The notes under the pieces are model-generated. The model saw only the letters and a list, made by a program, of their open reading frames with translations, did no database searches and was not told the origin of the DNA. Positions 54,257-64,000 of a stretch of DNA of 64,000 bases are shown here, piece by piece. Positions within the stretch are counted from its first letter, which is position 1; each line of letters begins with the position of its first letter. The position numbers and the translations under genes are program-made. The stretch comes from Streptomyces sp. NBC_00490 (GTDB lineage Bacteria; Actinomycetota; Actinomycetes; Streptomycetales; Streptomycetaceae), in assembly GCF_036013645.1 (NCBI RefSeq), contig NZ_CP107869.1:6200001-6264000 (forward strand), given 5' to 3'.

Positions 54257-55405
54257 ATGCCTCGTTGGAGGGCCTTGCCCGATGAACTGGATCCGCAGGT
54301 CAGGGAGTTCGCCAGCCAGTTGCGGCGGCTCGTGGACCGCAGCGGTCTGAGCGTCGCGGCGCTGGCCGACCGCACGGGCTACAGCAAGACGTCCTGGGAG
54401 CGTTATCTCAACGGCCGGCTGCTCGCGCCCAAGGGCGCGATCGTCGCCCTGGCCGAGGTCACCGGCACCAATCCGATCCATCTGACCACGATGTGGGAGC
54501 TCGCCGAGCGCGCCTGGAGCCGCTCCGAGATGCGCCACGACATGACCATGGAGGCCATCCGTATCTCCCAGGCGCGTGCCGCGCTCGGCGAGTTCGGGGC
54601 GCCCCCGGCGAACGCCAAGGGCAGCAAGACCGCCCGCAAGAGCACCAGCGCCACGGCGACCCCGGGGGTGGCCGGGCCCGCGGGCGTGGTCCCGTCGGTG
54701 CCGCAGCAGCCGACGTCGCCCGAGGTCCGGGACTCGACGCCGGACGTCCGGGAAGGCCCGAACTCCTGGGGGATGGCCGGATACAACGGCCCCTCGCCGT
54801 CGGGCGGACGCGCCCCGGAGAGCCCGGCCCGCCCGGTGTCGACGCCGTCCCCGAGCCCGTCGTACGGCGAGCCCCCGCAGGGCCCCCGTCCCGCCGCGCA
54901 CGCCGGTGGCGGTGGCAGGCGGCGGCTGACGATGTTCCTCGCGGGCGTCGTCGGGGTGCTCGTGGTGATCGGCGCCGCGTACTTCGTCACGAACGGCGAC
55001 GACAAGAAGAAGAACGAGGGCTCGGGCGCCTCGCCCTCCCCGAGTGTCACCGCCTCCGTCGACCTCCCGCCCGGCGTCGAGTGCAGCGGTGACTCCTGCA
55101 CCGGCAAGGACGCGGAGAGCATGGGGTGCAGCGGGGACCTGGTGACCACCGCCCAGACCGCCACCGTCGGCACGACGGTCGTGGAGGTCCGCTACAGCAA
55201 GACCTGCGGTGCCGCGTGGGGCCGTATCACGCAGGCCGCGCAGGGCGACAAGGTCGCGGTGACGGCCGGCAAGGCCGCGCAGAGCGGCTCGATCACTACG
55301 GCCGGGGACACCATCGCGTACACGCCGATGGTCGCGGTGAAGGACGCCGGCGACGCCACCGCCTGCGTGACGCTGGCGGCGGGGAAGAAGGGGTGCACCC
55401 AGTAG
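54257..55405 (+). CDS. XRE HTH membrane protein with extracellular DUF2690 domain
   Basis: 382 residues. ATG 54257 follows GAGGGGGAAG. The HTH (~10-65) reads ASQLRRLVDRSGLSVAALADRTGYSKTSWERYLNG. A Pro/Ser-rich linker and one membrane helix (LTMFLAGVVGVLVVIGAAYFV) follow. The outer domain has four Cys pairs (CSGDSCTGKDAESMGC, KTCGAAW, ATACVTLAAGKKGC), a DUF2690 domain. The design links an outside sensor to DNA binding in one chain. Confidence 0.88.
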   Translation: MPRWRALPDELDPQVREFASQLRRLVDRSGLSVAALADRTGYSKTSWERYLNGRLLAPKGAIVALAEVTGTNPIHLTTMWELAERAWSRSEMRHDMTMEAIRISQARAALGEFGAPPANAKGSKTARKSTSATATPGVAGPAGVVPSVPQQPTSPEVRDSTPDVREGPNSWGMAGYNGPSPSGGRAPESPARPVSTPSPSPSYGEPPQGPRPAAHAGGGGRRRLTMFLAGVVGVLVVIGAAYFVTNGDDKKKNEGSGASPSPSVTASVDLPPGVECSGDSCTGKDAESMGCSGDLVTTAQTATVGTTVVEVRYSKTCGAAWGRITQAAQGDKVAVTAGKAAQSGSITTAGDTIAYTPMVAVKDAGDATACVTLAAGKKGCTQ

Positions 55406-56731
<1,326 letters not shown>

Positions 56732-56777
56732 GCCGAACGTTGCGCGGAGGCCACCCGGCTTCTGTCACGAGCCTGCA

Positions 56778-56813
56778 CGGGCCCTGTTCCGGTTTCTCAC
56801 GGAGCGGGGCCCG
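56778..56813 (+). terminator. Terminator after mdh
   Basis: CGGGCCC...TCCG pairs with CGGA...GGGCCCG across an 8-nt loop, followed by CGCCCGTTTT. Confidence 0.7.
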
Positions 56814-56874
56814 CGCCCGTTTTCACCGCTACTGTCAAGAACGTTACCCGCCAAGGTGATTCGGGGGGTTCGCG

Positions 56875-57849
56875 ATGAGCGGATGGAACGGCTACAGCTC
56901 AGGCTCGGACGAGCACGAGCCGAGCGAGGACAGCGGCCAGGCGGCCTGGGGCCCGCGGGAGCAGGGCTCCCCGCCGCCCTGGGCGTCGGCGGAGACACAG
57001 ACGTCACACACACCACCGCCCTGGGCCTCGGCGGAGACACGGTCGCCGACGACCCCACCGACGTGGGCCCCGCCCCCGCCGCAGACCGGTGGAACGCGGT
57101 ACCCGCCGCCCCCGGCGTATGTGCCGCCGCCGCAGCCTCCTCCTCTTTCGCCCGGTCCCAGCCGACTGCTGGTGATCCTCACCGCGATGGCCGTGCTGGG
57201 CGCGGGCATCGGCGCGGGCGCCTGGTTCCTGACCCGTGACGGCTCGACGAGCCCCGGGGCCACCCCGGGCACGAGCATCGCCGTCACTACCTCGCTCCCC
57301 GCGACCTCGCCCCCCGCGGCCACACCCGCGCAGACGATCGCCCCGCAGACCACGCCTCCGGTCTCGCCCCTGGCCTCCCCGGCGCCGACGCCCGCTCCCG
57401 GCTACCGCAACGTCGAGGACCCCGTCGGCTACACCCTCTTCGTCCCGCAGGACTGGATCCGCAGACAGAAGGAGGGCGAGAAGGCCACGGTGGTCTACTA
57501 CGACGCCCCCGCCGACGGCCGTCAGCTCCAGATCTTCCGGCTCTCGGAGGACAGCCCCGCCGACTCCCTGCGCCTGGCCGAGAACGACCCCGGCTACGGC
57601 TTCGCCCGCCAGCCCGGCTACCAGGCCCTCGAACGCGACGAGGGCGCGACCTGGTCCGAGCTGACCTACCGCTACGACGACGAGGACAAGGGCGCGCGCC
57701 AGGTCGTCGACCACCGCTTCGAGGCGGCCGACGGGGAGTTCTACGCGATCCGGGCGAGCGGCCCCGAGACCACCTCCGTGGCACAGATCCGCGAACCGCT
57801 GACGGCGGCCCTGAGCTCGTTCTGCCCGACGACGGGCACGTGCCTGTAA
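56875..57849 (+). CDS. Membrane-anchored protein with Pro-rich N-terminus
   Basis: 324 residues. The first ~95 residues are Pro/Thr/Glu-rich with a duplicated PPPWASAET/PPWASAET unit. One helix follows (LLVILTAMAVLGAGIGAGAWFL), then a Thr/Pro stalk and a folded outer domain of ~150 residues (YRNVEDPVGYTLFVPQDW...LQIFRLSEDSPADSL...LTYRYDDEDKGARQVVDHRFEAADGEFYAIRASG). The outer domain resembles PsbP/Mog1-like folds. Function unknown. Confidence 0.75.
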   Translation: MSGWNGYSSGSDEHEPSEDSGQAAWGPREQGSPPPWASAETQTSHTPPPWASAETRSPTTPPTWAPPPPQTGGTRYPPPPAYVPPPQPPPLSPGPSRLLVILTAMAVLGAGIGAGAWFLTRDGSTSPGATPGTSIAVTTSLPATSPPAATPAQTIAPQTTPPVSPLASPAPTPAPGYRNVEDPVGYTLFVPQDWIRRQKEGEKATVVYYDAPADGRQLQIFRLSEDSPADSLRLAENDPGYGFARQPGYQALERDEGATWSELTYRYDDEDKGARQVVDHRFEAADGEFYAIRASGPETTSVAQIREPLTAALSSFCPTTGTCL

Positions 57850-57854
57850 GCGCG

Positions 57855-58763
57855 TCAGGGGGCGGCGGGCAGGCGTTTCTCGAACCAGTGGCTGGCATAG
57901 ACGTGATCGACGTACGCCGGGATCTCCGCGTATCCGCACGCCCGGTACATTGCCTGCGCCTCGGTGAGCGTGGCATGCGTGTCGAGGCGTACGACGGTCA
58001 ACCCCCGTTCCGACGCGGCCTGTTCGAGCGCCGCGAGGATACGTCGGGCGAGTCCGAGCCGCCGGGCCTCCGGGTGCACCCAGACATGGCGGACCTCCCC
58101 GACACCGGGCTCCAGGCGGCGCAGCGCCCCGCAGCCGACCGGCCGCCCCTCCTCGTGGGCGACGAAGAACGCCCCGGTGTCCCCGGAGACCTCCTCCGGT
58201 CGTACGAGGTCGGACGGGTCGAAGCCCTCCGGGAAGCGTGCGTCGATCTCGGCGGCGTAGGCGTCGAGGCAGGCGCGGGCGTCCGGGGCGTGGCCGTCGA
58301 CGAGGTCGACCGTGATGGCGGCGAGGCGCAGCAGGCGGCGGGTGGTGGCCAGGGCGTCGGTCAGGTCGGCGCGCTGGTCGGTGGTGAGGCCGGACAGCAG
58401 GCCCGCCGCGAGGGCGTCGGCCCGGCGGTTCTGCTCCTTGACCTCGGTGCGGCCGGCGGGGGTCGGTTCGATCCTGCGCAGCCGGTTGTCCTCGGGGTGC
58501 ACGCTGATCCGGACCATGCCCTGGGTCTCCAGGGTCTTCGCCATCCGGCTCAGATACCCGGCGTCCAGCCCGAGGCGGCTCCTGAGCTCGCGCAGGGACG
58601 CGCCCTCGCCGATCTCGAACAGCAGCCGTGCCGCGCCGAGCGGGCGGTCCTGGCCGAGGTAGTGGTCGTCGAGTGCTCCGATGCGGCGCGTGAAGTAGCG
58701 GTTGAACCGGCGGAGGGCGGCCACGTCGTCCGTCGACACGGGCTCGGGGTGTCCTGGGTCCAT
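57855..58763 (-). CDS. MarR-GNAT fusion protein
   Basis: 302 residues. Residues 1-145 are a MarR winged-helix domain (LRRFNRYFTRRIGAL, LRELRSRLGLDAGYLSRMAKTLETQGMVRI, RTEVKEQNRRADALAAGLLSGL). Residues 150-302 are a GNAT acetyltransferase with the CoA loop HVWVHPEARRLGLARRIL and AMYRACGYAEIPAY. It likely represses its own gene and acetylates a small molecule or protein. There is no ribosome site; a promoter overlapped by a perfect palindrome lies directly before the ATG. Confidence 0.92.
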   Translation of the reverse strand: MDPGHPEPVSTDDVAALRRFNRYFTRRIGALDDHYLGQDRPLGAARLLFEIGEGASLRELRSRLGLDAGYLSRMAKTLETQGMVRISVHPEDNRLRRIEPTPAGRTEVKEQNRRADALAAGLLSGLTTDQRADLTDALATTRRLLRLAAITVDLVDGHAPDARACLDAYAAEIDARFPEGFDPSDLVRPEEVSGDTGAFFVAHEEGRPVGCGALRRLEPGVGEVRHVWVHPEARRLGLARRILAALEQAASERGLTVVRLDTHATLTEAQAMYRACGYAEIPAYVDHVYASHWFEKRLPAAP

Positions 58764-58766
58764 GGT

Positions 58767-58800
58767 CTTTGACTGTAGTCAAAGGTTCCGGTCGGGTCCA
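58767..58800 (-). promoter_or_regulatory. Leaderless promoter and operator of the MarR-GNAT gene
   Basis: CTTTGACTGTAGTCAAAG (58767-58784) is a perfect 8-2-8 palindrome, 3 bp before the start codon. On the minus strand, TGGACC (58800-58795), 17 bp, TACAGT (58777-58772) form a promoter whose -10 box is the centre of the palindrome. Repressor binding would block it directly. Confidence 0.72.
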
Positions 58801-58807
58801 TGGGTTC

Positions 58808-59557
58808 TCAGGTCTTCTGGAGTTCCTCCTGCAACTTGCCCACGTCGACCGACTCGTCCGCCGAGGGGGTCGCGGTCGGCACCGGCTTGTCGTAGTCCGT
58901 GAAGGTCAGCGTCGTGTTGGTGCCGTCACCGCGCTGGACCGCCCTGACCAGCTGGTGCGGGGAGTCCGAGGTGACGTAGAGGATCGCCTTCTTGCCGTCC
59001 TCCGTGCCCGTCAGCGGGATCACCTTCGTACTGTCGACGGTGGTCTCCTCGCCCTTCTTCAACGGCGTCCTCTCGGAACCGTCGTCGCCCTCGACGTCCT
59101 GCTGGAAGGAGGTCAGGTCGCAGGTGTCGGCCAGGCCCTTGAGCATGGCGTCCTTCGTGGAGCCGTGGATGTAGCGGTCCTCGAAGAGCTCGGCCACCGC
59201 CTCGCCCTGGCCGCCGGGCACCTGGGCCTTCCAGAAGGTCCGGTCCGGTTTCATCCACACCTCGTCGCCCTGTTTGACGAGCTCGACACTGCCGCCGCCC
59301 GAGCCCATCCGCATCGACCCCACGCAGTTGCCGTCCTGGTCGAGGCTGAGCTCCATCGACGTCGGCTGCGTTTTGCTGGTCGTCGCGCTCGCACCGCGGT
59401 CCGTCAGCCTCAGGCGGACGGACTCGGCGTCGAGGAGATTGTCCTTCGCCTGGTCGGCCAGTTGCCGGGCGGTCAGATCGTCGCCGTCGTCCGCGGCGAT
59501 CAGGACCGGTGAGAGCAGCAGCGCCGCCGTCGCGCAGATCAACGCTTTCCCTGCCAT
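58808..59557 (-). CDS. Secreted LppX/LprG-like protein
   Basis: 249 residues. The N-terminal signal MAGKALICATAALLLSPVLIAAD lacks a clear lipobox (its only Cys is Cys8), so it is probably secreted or signal-anchored. The body alternates beta strands, with VRLRLTDRGASATTSKTQPTSMELSLDQDGNCVGSMRMG, VWMKPDRTFWKAQVPG and ILYVTSDSPHQLVRAVQ, as in LppX/LprAFG or LolA-like lipid carriers. Two Cys may form a disulfide. Function unknown. Confidence 0.75.
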   Translation of the reverse strand: MAGKALICATAALLLSPVLIAADDGDDLTARQLADQAKDNLLDAESVRLRLTDRGASATTSKTQPTSMELSLDQDGNCVGSMRMGSGGGSVELVKQGDEVWMKPDRTFWKAQVPGGQGEAVAELFEDRYIHGSTKDAMLKGLADTCDLTSFQQDVEGDDGSERTPLKKGEETTVDSTKVIPLTGTEDGKKAILYVTSDSPHQLVRAVQRGDGTNTTLTFTDYDKPVPTATPSADESVDVGKLQEELQKT

Positions 59558-59643
59558 GCGTCACCTCCGTGGACCATTACTCAGCGTACGATTCACCCCT
59601 ATTTGTCCGCATGTTCAGTGATGCGGCGCACTTTCAGGCATCG

Positions 59644-59657
59644 ATTGCGCATGCAAT
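59644..59657. promoter_or_regulatory. Palindrome in the betaine locus promoter region
   Basis: ATTGC-GCAT-GCAAT, a perfect inverted repeat. A second stem CCGCAT-N8-ATGCGG lies just upstream. Both are within the 190-bp divergent region between the secreted protein and aldehyde dehydrogenase genes and may bind the regulator of choline oxidation. Confidence 0.4.
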
Positions 59658-59744
59658 GCGAGGGCGAGGGCAGGCGGTGACGGTCCCCGTGAGTGACACC
59701 CGTGTGACTCAGGGGAACTGAACAGGAACGGAGCGACAGCGATC

Positions 59745-61253
59745 ATGGCCGGACAGCACGCGCGACAGGCGCGGCAGACGATCCACGCGGGCGGCGAGTG
59801 GCGCGAAGCCGCCTCCGGGGCGACCCGCGACATCCTCGACCCCGCGGACGCGCAGCCGTTCACCGTCGTCGCCGAGGGTGACGAGAAGGACACCGACGTG
59901 GCCGTCGCCGCCGCACGGCAGGCCTTCGACCACGGCGACTGGCCGCGTACCCCCGTCTCCGAGCGTGCCGCGCTGCTGTACCGCGTCGCCGATCTGCTGG
60001 TTCGCGATCGCGAGCGGCTGGGTCTGCTGGAGAGCCGGGACGCGGGCAAGACGCTCGAAGAGGGCCGCGTCGACATCGACTGTGTCGCCGACGCCTTCCG
60101 CTACTTCGCCGGCCTCGTCGCCGCCGAGTCCTCCGGCCGGGTCGTCGACGCGGGCTCGCCCGACATCCACAGTGTCGTGGTGCACGAGCCGGTCGGCGTC
60201 TGCGCGCTGATCACGCCCTGGAACTACCCCCTGCTCCAGGCCAGTTGGAAGATCGCCCCCGCGCTCGCGGCCGGCAACACCTTCGTCGTCAAGCCGAGCG
60301 AGATCACCCCGCTGACGACGATCGCGCTGATCGAGCTGCTCGTCGAGGCGGGTCTCCCGGCCGGCGTCGCCAACATCGTCACCGGGCCCGGCCACTCGGT
60401 CGGCGCCCGGCTCGCCGAGCACCCCGACGTCGACCTCGTCTCCTTCACCGGCGGCCTGGCCAGCGGCGCCAAGGTGGCACAGGCCGCGGCCCCTTCGGTC
60501 AAGAAGGTCGCCCTCGAACTCGGCGGCAAGAACCCCAACGTGGTCTTCGCCGACGCCTGCGCCACCGAGGAGGGCTTCGACACCGCCGTCGACCAGGCCC
60601 TGAACGCCGCGTTCATCCACAGCGGCCAGGTCTGCTCGGCGGGCGGCCGGCTCATCATCGAGGAGTCCGTCCGCGAGCGCTTCGTCGCCGAACTCGCCCA
60701 GCGGGCCGGGCGGATCCGGCTCGGGCGCGGCACGGACGACGGGGTCGAGTGCGGGCCGCTCGTCTCCGAGCAGCAGCGCGCCAAGGTCGACGGGTATGTG
60801 GCCTCGGCGCTGGCGGAGGGCGCCGTCCTGCGGACCGGCGGAAAGCGGCCGGAGGGCCTGGGCGACGGCTACTTCTACGAGCCGACCGTCCTGGACGCCT
60901 GCCACCGCGAGATGACGGTCGTCCGCGAAGAGGTCTTCGGTCCGGTCCTCACCGTCGAGACCTTCCGCACCGAGGACGAGGCGGTCGCGCTCGCCAACGA
61001 CACCGAGTACGGCCTCGCGGGCGCCGTGTGGACCAGCGACGCCGGACGCGCCCGCAGGGTCGCGGGCCGTCTGCGCCACGGCACCGTCTGGATCAACGAC
61101 TTCCACCCCTACCTTCCCCAGGCGGAGTGGGGCGGCTTCGGCAAGAGCGGCACCGGCCGCGAGCTGGGCCCGGCCGGACTCGCCGAGTACCGCGAGACCA
61201 AGCACATCTACCAGAACCTCGCGCCGCGGCCCGTCCGCTGGTTCGCCGGCTGA
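59745..61253 (+). CDS. betB: Betaine-aldehyde dehydrogenase-like enzyme
   Basis: 502 residues, aldehyde dehydrogenase superfamily. Asn160 (in PWNYP), Glu258 (in ALELGGKNP) and the nucleophile Cys297 (in SGQVCSAGG) form the catalytic set. Context decides the substrate: the next gene is a GMC oxidoreductase of choline dehydrogenase type, and then a glycine betaine transporter follows, so betaine aldehyde to glycine betaine is likely. ATG 59745 has GGAACGGAG upstream. The gene begins the operon. Confidence 0.9.
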   Translation: MAGQHARQARQTIHAGGEWREAASGATRDILDPADAQPFTVVAEGDEKDTDVAVAAARQAFDHGDWPRTPVSERAALLYRVADLLVRDRERLGLLESRDAGKTLEEGRVDIDCVADAFRYFAGLVAAESSGRVVDAGSPDIHSVVVHEPVGVCALITPWNYPLLQASWKIAPALAAGNTFVVKPSEITPLTTIALIELLVEAGLPAGVANIVTGPGHSVGARLAEHPDVDLVSFTGGLASGAKVAQAAAPSVKKVALELGGKNPNVVFADACATEEGFDTAVDQALNAAFIHSGQVCSAGGRLIIEESVRERFVAELAQRAGRIRLGRGTDDGVECGPLVSEQQRAKVDGYVASALAEGAVLRTGGKRPEGLGDGYFYEPTVLDACHREMTVVREEVFGPVLTVETFRTEDEAVALANDTEYGLAGAVWTSDAGRARRVAGRLRHGTVWINDFHPYLPQAEWGGFGKSGTGRELGPAGLAEYRETKHIYQNLAPRPVRWFAG

Positions 61254-61288
61254 AGCAACCGCTCACCGCACGTCCCTGGAGTACCCCC

Positions 61289-62812
61289 ATGCACCAACAT
61301 GAATACGACTATGTGATCGTCGGCGGTGGTACCGCCGGTTCCGTCATAGCCTCCCGCCTCACCGAGAACCCCGATGTCACCGTCGCCGTCATCGAGGGCG
61401 GCCCCAGCGACGTGGGCCGCGACGACGTCCTCACCCTGCGCCGCTGGATGGGCCTGCTCGGCGGTGACCTGGACTACGACTACCCGACAGTGGAGCAGCC
61501 ACGCGGCAATTCCCACATCCGGCACAGCCGGGCCCGCGTCCTCGGCGGCTGCTCCTCCCACAACACGCTGATCGCCTTCAAGCCGCTGCCGTCCGACTTC
61601 GACGAGTGGGAGGCGAACGGCGCCAAGGGCTGGGGCGCGGTACCCATGGAGGCGTACTACGCGCGCCTCCTCAACAACATCGTCCCGGTCGACGAGAAGG
61701 ACCGGAACGCCATCGCCCGCGACTTCGTCGACGCGGCCCAGGCCGCGACCGGTGTCCCGCGCGTCGAGGGCTTCAACCGCAAGCCCTTCGACGACGGCGT
61801 CGGCTTCTTCGACCTCGCCTACCACCCCGAGAACAACAAGCGGTCCTCGGCGTCCGTGGCGTATCTGCACCCGGTGATGGACGAGCGCCCCAACCTGACG
61901 ATCCTTCTGGAGACCTGGGCGTACAAGCTCGACCTGGACGGCACACGCGCACAGGGCGTCCACGTGCGGGCCGCGGACGGCGAGGAGTTCGTCGTCCGGG
62001 CCCGTCGCGAGGTCGTGCTGTGCGCGGGCGCCGTCGACTCGCCGCGCCTGCTGCTGCACTCCGGCATCGGCCCCCGCGAGGACCTCGAGGCGCTCGGCAT
62101 CCCCGTCGTCCAGGACCTGCCCGGCGTCGGCGAGAACCTCCTCGACCACCCCGAGTCGGTGATCGTCTGGGAGACCCACGGGCCCATCCCGGAGAACTCC
62201 GCGATGGACTCCGACGCGGGCCTGTTCGTCCGCCGCGACCCCGACCACGCGGGCCCGGACCTGATGTTCCACTTCTACCAGGTCCCCTTCACCGACAACC
62301 CGGAACGTCTGGGCTACGAACGGCCCGCGTACGGCGTCTCGATGACCCCGAACATCCCCAAGCCCAAGAGCCGCGGACGCCTGTACCTGACCAGCGCCGA
62401 CCCGTCCGAGAAGCCCGCCCTCGACTTCCGGTACTTCACCGACGAGGACGACTACGACGGCCGCACGCTGGTCGACGGCATCCGCATCGCCCGTGAGATC
62501 GCGAAGACCGAGCCGCTGGCGGGCTGGCTCAAGCGTGAGGTGTGCCCCGGGCCGGCCGTCGTCGGCGACGAGGAGCTCAGCGAGTACGCCCGCAAGGTCG
62601 CCCACACCGTGTACCACCCGGCGGGAACGTGCCGTATGGGCGCCGCCGACGACGAACTGGCCGTAGTGGACCCGGAGTTGCGGATCCGCGGCCTGGACGG
62701 CATCCGCATCGCGGATGCCTCGGTCTTCCCGACGATGACCGCAGTGAACCCGATGATCGGAGTGCTGATGGTCGGCGAGAGGGCCGTGGACCTGATCGGA
62801 GGCGGTGCGTGA
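61289..62812 (+). CDS. betA: GMC oxidoreductase, choline dehydrogenase type
   Basis: 507 residues. The FAD-binding motif is [17 protein letters not shown] (residues ~8-24). The GMC signatures are [12 protein letters not shown] and [15 protein letters not shown]. The catalytic His is in [13 protein letters not shown], with the terminal [15 protein letters not shown]. It fits choline oxidation to betaine aldehyde with FAD. It starts 35 bp after the dehydrogenase and overlaps the transporter ATPase gene by one base (TGATG). Confidence 0.87.
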   Translation: MHQHEYDYVIVGGGTAGSVIASRLTENPDVTVAVIEGGPSDVGRDDVLTLRRWMGLLGGDLDYDYPTVEQPRGNSHIRHSRARVLGGCSSHNTLIAFKPLPSDFDEWEANGAKGWGAVPMEAYYARLLNNIVPVDEKDRNAIARDFVDAAQAATGVPRVEGFNRKPFDDGVGFFDLAYHPENNKRSSASVAYLHPVMDERPNLTILLETWAYKLDLDGTRAQGVHVRAADGEEFVVRARREVVLCAGAVDSPRLLLHSGIGPREDLEALGIPVVQDLPGVGENLLDHPESVIVWETHGPIPENSAMDSDAGLFVRRDPDHAGPDLMFHFYQVPFTDNPERLGYERPAYGVSMTPNIPKPKSRGRLYLTSADPSEKPALDFRYFTDEDDYDGRTLVDGIRIAREIAKTEPLAGWLKREVCPGPAVVGDEELSEYARKVAHTVYHPAGTCRMGAADDELAVVDPELRIRGLDGIRIADASVFPTMTAVNPMIGVLMVGERAVDLIGGGA

Positions 62813-63891
62813 TGAGTACGGCTACGAGTACGACGCAGACTTCGAGCACGACGGCCGAGAACCCGGTGTTCTCCGTCGACGGCCTGTGGAAGGTCTTCGG
62901 CCCGAAGGCGGACCGGATCCCCGAGGACCCGGAGCTCAGGGGGCTGGCCCCCGCCGAGCTCCGCGCCCGCACCGGCTGCACGGCCGCCGTCCAGGACGTC
63001 TCCTTCGACGTCCGCAAGGGCGAGGTCTTCGTGGTGATGGGGCTCTCGGGTTCTGGCAAGTCCACGCTGGTCCGCTGTCTGACCCGCCTCATCGAACCGA
63101 CGGCCGGCACCATCGCCATCGACGGCGAGGACGTCCGCGCCATGGACAAGTCCCGCCTGCGCGAACTGCGCCGCCACCGCGCCGCGATGGTCTTCCAGCA
63201 CTTCGGCCTGCTCCCGCACCGCACGGTCCTCGACAACGTGGCGTACGGCCTGGAGATCCAGGGCGTCGGCAAGGCGGAGCGCCGGGCGCGAGCGGCGGAC
63301 GTCGTGGCCAAGGTCGGCCTGGAGGGAATGGAACAGCGCCGGCCGAGCCAGCTCTCGGGCGGTCAACAGCAGCGCGTCGGGCTGGCCCGCGCGCTCGCCG
63401 CCGACCCCCAGGTCCTGCTGTTCGACGAGCCGTTCAGCGCCCTCGACCCCCTGATCCGCCGGGACATGCAGGAGGAGGTCGTCCGCCTCCACCGTGAGGA
63501 GGGCCGCACGATGGTCTTCATCACGCACGACCTGAACGAGGCGCTGAAACTGGGCGACCGCATCGCGCTGATGCGCGACGGCCGCGTCGTCCAGCTCGGC
63601 ACCCCGGAGGAGATCGTGGGGTCACCGGCCGACGACTACGTCCGCGAGTTCGTCCGGGACGTGCCGCGCGAGCAGGTGATGACGGTCCGTACGGCGATGC
63701 GGACCGCGTCGGCCGCGGAGCAGGGCAACGGCCCGGCCGTCGCGCCGGACGCCACGGTCTCGGAGGCCATCGAGGCGGTCGCGCGGGCAGGGGCTCCGGC
63801 CCGGGTCGTCGACAAGGGCCGGTGTGTCGGGGTGGTGGACTCGGACGCACTGCTCGGGGTGGTGGCCGGGACCGCCAAGGAGGCGGTCTGA
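62812..63891 (+). CDS. Glycine betaine/proline ABC transporter ATP-binding protein
   Basis: 359 residues, ProV/OpuAA type. Walker A is GLSGSGKST, the Q-loop is in [13 protein letters not shown], the signature is [10 protein letters not shown], Walker B is [11 protein letters not shown] and the H-loop is FITHDLNEA. The C-terminal ~75 residues correspond to the CBS region but are short ([23 protein letters not shown]), so only one CBS-like unit is present. It energises osmoprotectant uptake. It overlaps both neighbours with TGATG junctions. Confidence 0.94.
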   Translation: MSTATSTTQTSSTTAENPVFSVDGLWKVFGPKADRIPEDPELRGLAPAELRARTGCTAAVQDVSFDVRKGEVFVVMGLSGSGKSTLVRCLTRLIEPTAGTIAIDGEDVRAMDKSRLRELRRHRAAMVFQHFGLLPHRTVLDNVAYGLEIQGVGKAERRARAADVVAKVGLEGMEQRRPSQLSGGQQQRVGLARALAADPQVLLFDEPFSALDPLIRRDMQEEVVRLHREEGRTMVFITHDLNEALKLGDRIALMRDGRVVQLGTPEEIVGSPADDYVREFVRDVPREQVMTVRTAMRTASAAEQGNGPAVAPDATVSEAIEAVARAGAPARVVDKGRCVGVVDSDALLGVVAGTAKEAV

Positions 63892-64000
63892 TGGCTACGA
63901 TCACCGCTGCCGTCCCCCGTACGGTCCCCGCCGTCCTGCGGCACCGCGCGGTCCACAAACTCGTGCTGCTCGCCGCGGTCGCCGCGATCCTCGTCCCGCT
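63891..64000 (+). CDS. Glycine betaine ABC transporter permease, N-terminal part
   Basis: The frame begins [16 protein letters not shown] at ATG 63891, overlapping the ATPase stop, and runs off the window with a first membrane helix LVLLAAVAAILVPL. Position and coupling mark it as the permease of the betaine transporter. Only 36 residues are visible. Confidence 0.75.
   Translation, partial: MATITAAVPRTVPAVLRHRAVHKLVLLAAVAAILVP

Overview
The window is chromosomal DNA from a Streptomyces or very close relative. Evidence: very high GC with strong third-position GC bias, many GTG/TTG starts, several promoters whose -10 box lies directly before the start codon (leaderless genes), and families typical of that genus (PspC-type sensor kinase, paired NlpC/P60 cell-wall hydrolases, DUF4429, DUF5682, DUF5691, DUF6350, DUF3017, XRE/DUF2690 membrane proteins). 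From memory, the gene order resembles the S. coelicolor core region around guaA, pcrA, sucCD, purNH, folD and mdh; that comparison cannot be run here. I see no phage, transposon, CRISPR, rRNA or tRNA. This is core chromosome.

Layout. 0-8 kb: end of an uncharacterised gene, chorismate mutase with an apparent leaderless Phe/Tyr leader peptide and attenuator, guaA, a flavin-binding PNPOx-like protein, a class II aldolase, and membrane/DUF4429 genes. 8-22 kb: a cell-envelope block with a divergent LiaF-like PspC protein and PspC kinase/LuxR regulator pair, two NlpC/P60 hydrolases (one behind a clear ydaO-type c-di-AMP riboswitch), a SLAC1/TehA-like channel, helicase PcrA, an M23 endopeptidase and a lipase-like hydrolase. 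23-32.5 kb: icmB-like B12-binding subunit, then two divergent operons, SWIM-DUF5691 and MoxR-DUF5682-(disordered 164 aa)-VWA. 32.7-36 kb: two secreted proteins, one built of 11-residue repeats. 36-45 kb: sucCD, an XRE/sigma-like/TM regulator, DUF6350, purNH. 45-51 kb: a small ABC-type ATPase and two Ser/Thr kinases fused to peptidoglycan-binding or lysozyme-like outer domains, with an FHA partner. 51-64 kb: folD, two XRE membrane proteins, mdh, a MarR-GNAT fusion, and a choline/glycine-betaine locus (aldehyde dehydrogenase, GMC oxidase, ABC transporter) running off the end.

Main discovery. The two divergent promoters of the SWIM/MoxR cluster carry inverted copies of TTGTCAGTG-N8-(T/C)ANNNT, the RecA-NDp (PafBC-type, LexA-independent) DNA-damage promoter known from mycobacteria. 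The same element precedes pcrA and the small ATPase at 45.1 kb, three of the four with exact or near-exact -10 spacing, two giving leaderless mRNAs. So the poorly understood SWIM / DUF5691 / MoxR / TIKI-like DUF5682 / VWA machine is predicted to be a DNA-damage-induced system sharing a regulon with a helicase and an SMC/ABC-like ATPase.

Other regulatory finds: the Phe/Tyr attenuator before chorismate mutase, the c-di-AMP riboswitch, perfect palindromes at mdh and at the MarR-GNAT gene, a shared TTCGTACGAA element upstream of the XRE/sigma-like gene and purNH, and a CRP-like site before sucCD.
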